From the NCBI GenBank assembly GCA_035545895.1, contig DASZXJ010000076.1, positions 1 through 7,232 on the forward strand: a stretch of 7,232 nt of DNA, in the 5' to 3' direction. The position numbers were made by a program, and so were the translations under genes. This stretch comes from DASZXJ01 sp035545895. GTDB lineage: Bacteria > Planctomycetota > Phycisphaerae > Tepidisphaerales > Tepidisphaeraceae. This document shows positions 1 through 4,515 of the stretch, piece after piece (the stretch's first letter is position 1; every line of letters starts with the position of its first letter). The notes under the pieces are model-generated. The model was not told the origin of the DNA and made no database searches. It worked only from the letters and a program-made list of their open reading frames with translations.

Positions 1-2
1 CA

Positions 3-24
3 AACCCGCCGCAAGCGGCGGGGC
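3..24. repeat. GC-rich hairpin repeat at left edge
   Basis: CCCGCCGC and GCGGCGGG are perfect 8-bp complements separated by AA (about 5-22), followed by GCTAAAA. Read on the minus strand it is TTTTAGCCCC followed by the hairpin, which resembles the TTTAGCCCC hairpin at the right edge of the window. It may be a dispersed REP-like palindrome or a terminator of a gene to the left. The run of T needed for a plus-strand terminator is missing, so I favour a repeat. Confidence 0.55.
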
Positions 25-72
25 TAAAATGAACCCATCTCAAACTGACCCATTGCCCAAAATCCTTGCCGC

Positions 73-100
73 TTGTCTGAACGCCTAAGATCGGTATTCT
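73..100 (+). promoter_or_regulatory. candidate sigma70-type promoter of the tRNA gene
   Basis: TTGTCT (73-78) and TATTCT (95-100) are separated by 16 nt. Each matches four of six consensus bases. The predicted start, near 107, lies a few bases before the mature tRNA 5' end at 112. This is a weak match supported mainly by its position. Confidence 0.35.
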
Positions 101-111
101 TTGCTCCTCAC

Positions 112-184
112 GGCAGCGTAGCTCAGTTGGTAGAGCAGGGGATTCATAAGCCCCGGGTCACAGGTTCGAGTCCTGTCGCTGCTA
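112..184 (+). tRNA. tRNA-Met (anticodon CAT), elongator type
   Basis: The 73-nt cloverleaf can be drawn in full. The acceptor arm is 112-118 with 177-183, and the first pair is a G-U wobble. The D arm is 121-124 with 133-136. The anticodon loop TTCATAA lies at 143-149 with CAT at 145-147. The T arm ACAGG/CCTGT encloses TTCGAGT. The discriminator is A184 and no CCA is encoded. The base pair under the anticodon loop (A142/G150) is a mismatch. The initiator hallmarks (unpaired 1-72, three G-C pairs below the loop) are absent, which argues for elongator Met. A tRNA-Ile2 whose CAT is modified to lysidine cannot be excluded by eye. A recombinase gene follows 43 nt downstream, which suggests that the tRNA 3' end served as an integration target. 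Confidence 0.93.
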
Positions 185-227
185 GTACGAGCGTAAGTGC
201 CCGCCGTTGGAAGAAATTGCGCGTGTT

Positions 228-947
228 TTATGGCGTCAAAACATGCTGGTTTTGGAAGGTGCCCGTCACGCACGGGTCACGCAAGCTCTTCTGGGCCAAA
301 ACTTCACTCTCATTCGGGCCGGGGGAATCCGGCGGCGCCTGCTCGTTGACCGCTGGCCGATGGCCATCCCCACCGTTCATGAGCGATGTAGCGATGCCCG
401 CTGCGATCGTCTTCATTCGATCGCGCCCCTGCTTCAAAATCCTCGCGTAGGCGTGCATCGTCAGCTTGATGTCGCTGTGACGCATGTGCTCCTGGACCTC
501 TTTGACATTAGCGCCATTGGCCAGCAGCAAACTACCCGATTCACCCCTGAGCGCGTGAAAGTCAAAGACCTTGCCCCGCGCATCGAGATAGGGTATGCCC
601 GCTTTGGCCAAGTCAAACCGAAGCATTTCCGCCGTACGCGGTGGGATTCGAAACAGCAAATCATCTGGCGATTTGCCATGCGCATATCTGAGAAGCCGGC
701 TGGCAAGTTCAGGAGGAATCGATTGAAACGCCTCTGTCCTGTTTTTGGCATAGCGGGCCTCGATCTTTATACCAGTCTGCATTCCCACCAGTTCAGCACG
801 CCGGACGGTCAAGGTCCGGAGATCGTTGGCACGCGCACCTGTGGCGATGCACAGCCGGTAGACATCCGCCCGAGTTGCGCCATCGATCGCCCAGGGCTTG
901 TTGCGCGGGGGAACGAAGATCGGGCCGGGAGCATCGCTAGTGCGCAA
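228..947 (-). pseudogene. tyrosine recombinase/phage integrase, catalytic domain only (5' truncated)
   Basis: The 239-residue open frame is a tyrosine recombinase catalytic domain. These enzymes cut and rejoin DNA at att sites through a phosphotyrosine intermediate. The expected active-site set is visible: R39 (in TGARANDL), K68 (in RYAKN), H131xxR134 (FHALRGE), H157 (MRHSD) and Y167 (LTMHAY). The usual histidine after HALR is replaced by Gly. The frame stays open a little further upstream, to a stop at about 999-1001, but nothing resembles the core-binding domain of about 100-150 residues normally found upstream. The first ATG is therefore probably not the original start. About 70 low-complexity residues follow the catalytic Tyr, as is common in planctomycete integrases. 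The gene points toward the adjacent tRNA-Met, the usual arrangement for an element integrated at a tRNA. Without its N-terminal domain it is probably inactive, although a single-domain enzyme cannot be excluded. Confidence 0.85.
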
Positions 948-950
948 CTG

Positions 951-1145
951 ATTGAAAAGACTTCCAAGATCTTCAAAATCCAGCAGCTGCTGGCTGCGCT
1001 AATGGCTATAGCTGGCGTGATGATGTGCGTGGCCGGCGCGAACATGGACGTGAAACCACTGGCCGCTCTGGGGGCGCTTGCACTTTTCGGCGGACTGGCA
1101 TGGTTCACCATCGCGCGAATATTGGCATGGTGGTTTCACGGCTGA
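951..1145 (+). pseudogene. 3' remnant of a small two-helix membrane protein
   Basis: The last 64 codons of a longer open frame read as a real protein end. A charged stretch, IEKTSKIFKIQ, is followed by two hydrophobic segments (about LLAALMAIAGVMMCVAGA and LAALGALALFGGLAWFTIA) and the terminus ILAWWFHG. I recall the same IExTSKxxK-Q / two helices / AWWxHG ending from small bacterial inner-membrane proteins that often carry an N-terminal zinc ribbon. That is from memory, not from a search. Here the upstream sequence is antisense integrase, so the N-terminal part is missing and there is no initiation site with a ribosome-binding sequence. An in-frame ATG at 1002 would give only 47 residues and lacks a Shine-Dalgarno. 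I call it a broken gene end left at a recombination junction. Confidence 0.6.
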
Positions 1146-1240
1146 TGACCTTGCAGCGGAAATAATGCTTTCACCCGAGCCGGCAATATGATCATGGCAG
1201 TTTTCTTTTGCGCATTACGGCTTTTAGCCCGCCAAAAAAT

Positions 1241-1257
1241 CTTCTCAAAATGCGAAG
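1241..1257. promoter_or_regulatory. distal hig operator palindrome
   Basis: CTTCTCAAAATGCGAAG is an imperfect dyad centred at 1249 with outer arms CTTC/GAAG. It matches the promoter-proximal palindrome at 1284-1300 in 14 of 17 positions. The two centres are 43 bp apart, about four helical turns, and they flank the -35 box. HigA-type antitoxins are known to autorepress by binding such dyads. That HigA binds here is inferred. Confidence 0.55.
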
Positions 1258-1265
1258 AATTTTAC

Positions 1266-1294
1266 TTGACTTTTCGCCCATGACTTCGCATAAT
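1266..1294 (+). promoter_or_regulatory. strong sigma70-type promoter of higBA
   Basis: TTGACT (-35, 1266-1271) and CATAAT (-10, 1289-1294) are exactly 17 nt apart and each matches five of six consensus bases. Transcription would begin around 1300-1303, at or just before the toxin ATG at 1303. Confidence 0.75.
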
Positions 1295-1300
1295 GTGAAG
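1284..1300. promoter_or_regulatory. proximal hig operator palindrome overlapping the -10 box
   Basis: CTTCGCATAATGTGAAG is a 17-nt dyad centred at 1292 with a single mismatched pair (G1288/T1296). It covers the -10 hexamer completely, so a bound protein would exclude RNA polymerase. Together with the sister site at 1241-1257 it forms a two-box operator, presumably for the HigA antitoxin or the HigBA complex. Confidence 0.65.
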
Positions 1301-1302
1301 CC

Positions 1303-1620
1303 ATGAATGTGATTAGCCGACGATTGATCCGCGACTTTTACCTGGCCCGGCCCGAGCGCAAGCGGCATGCGGCAATCTTCGATTCATGGTTCCGGGTGGC
1401 GCGAAAGGCCTACTGGCGCAATTACGAGGACGTCAAAGCGACGTTCGGGCAAACGGACGTGGCCACGGGCATCCAAGGCAGGACTGCCACCATATTCGAC
1501 ATCGGCGGCAACAAATACCGCATCGTGGCGCACGTCGATTATCTGAGGCAGACCGTCAAAATCGAGGCCGTCATGGACCACCGTGAATACGACCGCAAGT
1601 TATGGCTGAAACTTTTTTGA
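1303..1620 (+). CDS. higB: HigB-family toxin (mRNA interferase, RelE-like fold)
   Basis: The 105-residue protein has the length and signature of the HigB_toxin family: MNVISRR at the N-terminus, SWFRVARKAYW at 28-38, a turn and core strand FDIGGNKYRIVAHVDY at 65-80, and HREYDRK at 93-99. Members are ribosome-dependent or free mRNA endonucleases that stop translation until neutralised by the cognate antitoxin. The start at 1303 is fixed by homology of the first residues. There is no Shine-Dalgarno, and the promoter places the transcript start almost on the ATG, so the mRNA may be leaderless. It lies 14 nt upstream of the antitoxin gene, in the toxin-first order typical of hig loci. The frame is intact, so the module is probably functional. 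Confidence 0.92.
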   Translation: MNVISRRLIRDFYLARPERKRHAAIFDSWFRVARKAYWRNYEDVKATFGQTDVATGIQGRTATIFDIGGNKYRIVAHVDYLRQTVKIEAVMDHREYDRKLWLKLF

Positions 1621-1634
1621 GATTGGAGCTCATC

Positions 1635-2051
1635 ATGAAAACCAAACAAAAAGATTCGCGAAATAGTGTGGATTCGTACATGGATCTCATCCGGCGGTTC
1701 CCGCTCAAACCCATTCGATCCGACGACGAGCACGCGCGGGCGAGCCAGATCGTTTCGGAGTTGATCGGGCGCGACCTGGATACAGGCGCGGGCGACTATC
1801 TGGACACGCTCATCGTCCTGGTGAATCAGTACGAAGATGCGCACCACGCGATCAGCGAAGCGATGACTCCACAGCAGGCGCTGCGGGCGATCATGGAGTT
1901 CAACGGGCTCAGTCAGGCGGACATTGGTCGCCTGGTCGGCAGTGAATCCGCCATATCGATGTTTTTGGCGGGAGATCGCGGTCTGTCGAAAGCGCAGATC
2001 AAAAAATTGAGCGAGCGATTCCGCGTCGATGCAGCCATTTTCATCGATTGA
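1635..2051 (+). CDS. higA: HigA-family antitoxin with XRE-type HTH
   Basis: I chose ATG 1635 (138 residues) over an upstream in-frame ATG at 1602. It is preceded by GGAG with 6-nt spacing, and the earlier start would overlap the toxin gene. The N-terminal ~75 residues are acidic and helical, as expected for a toxin-binding region. Residues about 80-131 form an XRE/Cro-type helix-turn-helix (ALRAIMEFNGLSQADIGRLV, then SESAISMFLAG as recognition helix, then LSKAQIKKLSERFRV). HigA binds and neutralises HigB and represses the operon, here probably through the two CTTC...GAAG palindromes upstream of higB. The gene ends 11 nt before the stop codon of the convergent HTH gene. Confidence 0.92.
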   Translation: MKTKQKDSRNSVDSYMDLIRRFPLKPIRSDDEHARASQIVSELIGRDLDTGAGDYLDTLIVLVNQYEDAHHAISEAMTPQQALRAIMEFNGLSQADIGRLVGSESAISMFLAGDRGLSKAQIKKLSERFRVDAAIFID

Positions 2052-2062
2052 TTTTTCGCAAA

Positions 2063-2293
2063 TCAACTCCGCAAATCAACCCAGTTGCTCGGATCGCCTC
2101 CAGCAGAGTCGCGGGCGTGCGATCGCCGCTGCGCAGCATCGGCATCAGCCACGGCTTGTGGATCGAACCGAATCACTTTCCCCGATAGTCGGACGCATGG
2201 TATTCGTCCGCGCTTGGTCAGTGTTCGCACGGTCGCCGCCGATAGCTTGAGTCGTTCGCCAAGCTCGGTTGCAGTGAGGTAGTCAGTCGCCAT
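2063..2293 (-). CDS. excisionase-type (HTH_17/MerR-like) DNA-binding protein
   Basis: This 76-residue protein has the compact winged-helix plan of excisionase-family proteins: YLTATELGERLKLSAATVRTL (5-25) as HTH and a wing RIPCVRLSGKVIRFDPQAV (30-48), then a hydrophilic tail. Such proteins act as recombination directionality factors or small transcription regulators. ATG at 2293 has GGAG five nt upstream. It lies between the two toxin-antitoxin operons, convergent with higA and divergent from tacA. It may be the Xis partner of the truncated integrase, but distance and orientation do not prove that. The 3' end contains an almost exact 13-bp tandem duplication that determines where the frame stops. 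Confidence 0.8.
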   Translation of the reverse strand: MATDYLTATELGERLKLSAATVRTLTKRGRIPCVRLSGKVIRFDPQAVADADAAQRRSHARDSAGGDPSNWVDLRS

Positions 2294-2356
2294 ATGCTCT
2301 CCGGGTCAAATGGGGGGCGTTGCCCAGTCAAGCGAATCGCGCCCCCTTTCGTCCTG

Positions 2357-2368
2357 GCGCATATGCGC
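2357..2368. promoter_or_regulatory. GCGCATATGCGC palindrome in divergent control region
   Basis: This is a perfect 12-nt palindrome in the 172-nt gap between the minus-strand HTH gene and tacA. GCGCATATG recurs at 2397-2405, 40 nt away, and CATATG also spans the start codon of the HTH gene (2291-2296). This may be an operator for the HTH protein or for TacA. The function is inferred from position only. Confidence 0.3.
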
Positions 2369-2406
2369 GCATACCCCACCATTTGTGAAAAATCCAGCGC
2401 ATATGA

Positions 2407-2437
2407 TTAAACTTTGTGTGGCATTTTGCCGTACAAT
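2407..2437 (+). promoter_or_regulatory. candidate promoter of tacAT
   Basis: TACAAT (2432-2437) is a good -10 match. The best -35 candidate is TTAAAC (2407-2412) with a long 19-nt spacer. Transcription would start near 2444, leaving a leader of about 20 nt before the ATG at 2466. A small dyad, GGCA-TTT-TGCC (2420-2430), sits in the spacer and could bind the repressor. Confidence 0.4.
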
Positions 2438-2465
2438 TAGGTAGGATGCACGACGAGGAGTGAAT

Positions 2466-2753
2466 ATGGCCTCAATCCCTCATGGCAATGCCCGGATCGA
2501 GTTTCGGTTGCCCACCAAGCTCAAGCAGGAAATCGAGCGCGCTGCGACGGTTCAAAACCGCTCCCTGACCGAGTTCGCCACGTCCGTCCTGGCGGAGACG
2601 GCGCGCAAGGTGCTGGCCGAACAGGAACGCCACGAGCACGTCCAGCTCTCCAATCGGGATCGGGATAGATTCCTCGCCATGCTCGATGCCGATCATGCGC
2701 CCAACGCGGCTTTGCGTGCAGCCGCCAAGCGTCACGGTAGGCGCGTCGCTTGA
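2466..2753 (+). CDS. TacA-like DUF1778 ribbon-helix-helix antitoxin
   Basis: I chose ATG 2466 (95 residues) because GAGGAG (2455-2460) stands five nt before it. A GTG at 2460 is in frame but lies on that ribosome-binding sequence. The N-terminal ~45 residues are a ribbon-helix-helix domain: strand NARIEFRLP, then helices LKQEIERAATVQN and SLTEFATSVLAETARKVL. The C-terminal part (LSNRDRDRFLAMLD...PNAALRAAAKRH) matches the toxin-wrapping tail of DUF1778 antitoxins. TacA-type proteins neutralise the GNAT toxin encoded next door and repress the shared promoter as a complex. The stop is 15 nt before the toxin start. Confidence 0.9.
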   Translation: MASIPHGNARIEFRLPTKLKQEIERAATVQNRSLTEFATSVLAETARKVLAEQERHEHVQLSNRDRDRFLAMLDADHAPNAALRAAAKRHGRRVA

Positions 2754-2768
2754 TTTGGGAGCATCCGC

Positions 2769-3281
2769 GTGCCCTGGGAAATCGAACGCCTTGATTCATC
2801 GCATGACATTGACGCATTCGATTGCGGCGAACCAAGCCTCAATTCCTTCCTCCAGCGCCATGCCCTGAACAATGACAAGGCGGGCTTGGGCCGAACATTC
2901 GTTGCCGTCGAACCAGGTCAGAAACTTGTGGCCGGATATTTCACCGTCTCAACCGGATCGGTCACTTTCAGCAACGTCCCAGACCATGCCAAAAAGCGAC
3001 TGCCGAAATATCCGATTCCCACCGTACACATAGGCCGACTGGCGGTTGCCGTGCGATATCAGGGCAAGGGTCTTGGCGAAGCGCTCCTGGTCGAATCACT
3101 CCGCAAGGCAGCCAAGGCTTCCAAGAGCGTTGGGATTTATGCGGTCGATCTCATTGCTCTCACGGAGCGGGCCAAACAGTTCTATTTGAAATACGGCTTC
3201 GTTGAGATGCTCGATTCGCCGATGCACTTGTTCCTGCCGATTCAGGCCGCACGCGCCGTGGCGAAGATGATCGACGACTAA
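2769..3281 (+). CDS. TacT-like GNAT acetyltransferase toxin
   Basis: The 170-residue protein has the TacT layout. The N-terminus is DIDAFDCGEPSLNSFLQRHA, followed by GLGRTFVAVE. The acetyl-CoA loop is RYQGKGLG (96-103) within GNAT motif A. FYLKYGF (138-144) carries a tyrosine (139) at the position of the catalytic Tyr of TacT. Family members acetylate charged tRNAs and block translation. The start is a GTG, supported by TGGGAG about 7 nt upstream and by its position just after the antitoxin stop. All key residues are present, so the toxin looks active. The gene ends four nt from the convergent stop of a small minus-strand gene. Confidence 0.91.
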   Translation: MPWEIERLDSSHDIDAFDCGEPSLNSFLQRHALNNDKAGLGRTFVAVEPGQKLVAGYFTVSTGSVTFSNVPDHAKKRLPKYPIPTVHIGRLAVAVRYQGKGLGEALLVESLRKAAKASKSVGIYAVDLIALTERAKQFYLKYGFVEMLDSPMHLFLPIQAARAVAKMIDD

Positions 3282-3285
3282 ATGC

Positions 3286-3576
3286 TTACGTTTGCTCATC
3301 ATCGTCCGACTTACCCCGTTGTCGCCCAGTGCGGCGGTCTTGACGCTGGCCCATCTCGATAACATCAGGGTCGATGCTTACTGGCTTGGACGCCAATCCA
3401 TCAAGACCAGGAAGAACATTACCCGCTTCGATCCATGCCGCCACTTCGTTGACCCACCGCGATATCTGTCCCTGATTCGTGTATAGTTCGACAGCCACTT
3501 CCGTTTGCCCCGCCCGTATTTCACCGACCCGGCTGGCACCCTGGCGCATCCTGGGTGGTTGGGTGATTTCACTCAT
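3286..3576 (-). CDS. small hypothetical protein, hydrophilic, family not recognised
   Basis: The 96-residue frame starts at the ATG at 3576. The frame continues upstream to 3702, but those residues are basic and low in structure, so the internal Met (MSEITQ) is preferred. The ribosome-binding sequence is weak. The centre, EVAVELYTNQGQISRWVNEVAAWIEAGNVLP split over residues 26-56, looks like folded helical protein. The tail is charged (DRRTGRQRGKSDDDE) and probably disordered. No membrane segment or signal peptide is present. I do not recognise a family and assign no function. It converges on the toxin gene with a 4-nt gap and is divergent from the gene at 3703, so it is transcribed separately from both. 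Confidence 0.5.
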   Translation of the reverse strand: MSEITQPPRMRQGASRVGEIRAGQTEVAVELYTNQGQISRWVNEVAAWIEAGNVLPGLDGLASKPVSIDPDVIEMGQRQDRRTGRQRGKSDDDEQT

Positions 3577-3702
3577 TCTTCGTCCGAGAAAATCATCCGT
3601 GCCTGTCTGAAAATCTCGGTTGCATATTTTTTTGATCCTGAAGCTGAAACTCAGTCGATTACCCTGCCAGCCTGTTCTTAGCCTTCGACGTGCCATGCGC
3701 AC

Positions 3703-4467
3703 ATGGAGACAAGCGTGCGATTTTTATTCCGCGGAATCGTGAGAGAGACCGGAAAGTCCGTCGAAGGACACGTCGAGGCCCCCCATGCGGAAGAGGCCTA
3801 CGAAATTCTCGGCGACAACGGCATCGTGACCGAATCGCTGCGCGAAGACCCCAAGCCGCTCAACATGTCCCCCAATCCAATGCCCTTTCCTGAAATTGCT
3901 GATGCATTGGAAAGCGCGCTGGATTCCAGCAGTTCACAGGTGGCGTTTGACGATCTGGCCGAGCGCTATCGAGGCAAGAACGTCTGGGTGATCGATCGCA
4001 ACAAGATTCGCAGCCGGGTGGCGCAGGTCGTCGATCAGGCGCTGGCGACCAGCGAAGCCAATGCGGAAGGAGCCAGCACCGCCCGCCAGCGCGTCGCCAC
4101 CGCCATCAGCGGGCTGTTTAACGACACACGCAATATCGCCTCACAGCACAGTGAAGCGAGCATCGCGGGAATGCGCGCCATCGGCAACGGACCCGGCAAT
4201 GCACAGGCAACCATCACCAATGAATCGCTTGAACAGCAGATTGCCCGGCTAACGGGTGTCGTGCGTCAAGCTGAAGGACTGGTCGCGGCGATGGCGACGG
4301 CGCTGCGAAACATGGGATCGGGCAGCGAAGCGCGACGCCGCGCGGTCGCCACGCCCGCCAACAACGGCAAACAAAACGAGGTCTTGCTCGAAATCTTCAA
4401 GTCAAACCTCGACTTGCGAAATTCAATGGCCAGTGCCGAGTTACAAGCGCCGGTACAGGCTGCTTAA
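3703..4467 (+). CDS. unrecognised helical protein with GspF-N-like N-terminus, upstream of MamK-like actin
   Basis: This is a 254-residue soluble protein without signal peptide or membrane helix. Residues 5-48 (VRFLFRGIVRETGKSVEG, HVEAPHAEEAYEILGDNGIV) follow the pattern F-x-Y-x-A...GK.V.G.VEA....A...L...G seen in the N-terminal repeat of GspF/PilC-type proteins. The rest lacks the GspF membrane domain. A Pro-rich linker (50-64) follows, then helical Ala/Glu/Ser-rich sequence over about 100-205, with heptad-like stretches SLEQQIARLTGVVRQAEGLV and MATALRNM, and a helical end near 225-246. ATG 3703 is the only ATG in frame after an upstream stop, and it lacks a Shine-Dalgarno. The gene lies 48 nt before the actin gene with no terminator between, so the two are probably co-transcribed. 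A role as partner or anchor of the filament is an inference from context only. Confidence 0.8.
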   Translation: METSVRFLFRGIVRETGKSVEGHVEAPHAEEAYEILGDNGIVTESLREDPKPLNMSPNPMPFPEIADALESALDSSSSQVAFDDLAERYRGKNVWVIDRNKIRSRVAQVVDQALATSEANAEGASTARQRVATAISGLFNDTRNIASQHSEASIAGMRAIGNGPGNAQATITNESLEQQIARLTGVVRQAEGLVAAMATALRNMGSGSEARRRAVATPANNGKQNEVLLEIFKSNLDLRNSMASAELQAPVQAA

Positions 4468-4515
4468 CGAAACGGTTTAACCACGGGGAAAGAGGATTTT
4501 TTCAGGAGTTTTTCT

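Noticed and set aside
85..273. Minus-strand 62-codon frame across the tRNA
   Set aside because: Its sequence (SSDRTRTCDPGLMNPLLYQLSYA) is the well-known spurious translation of a tRNA gene in reverse.
73..450. Plus-strand 125-codon frame across the tRNA
   Set aside because: It reads through the tRNA and then antisense to the integrase; no ribosome-binding site or domain.
207..950. Plus-strand open frame continuing upstream of the two-helix protein end
   Set aside because: It is antisense to the integrase catalytic domain, whose motifs are clear. Composition is Arg/His-rich without any domain; only the last ~64 codons look like protein.
1219..1229. GGCT-TTT-AGCC as a terminator for the remnant at 951-1145
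   Set aside because: The stem is only 4 bp and no T-run follows; better explained as a degraded repeat.
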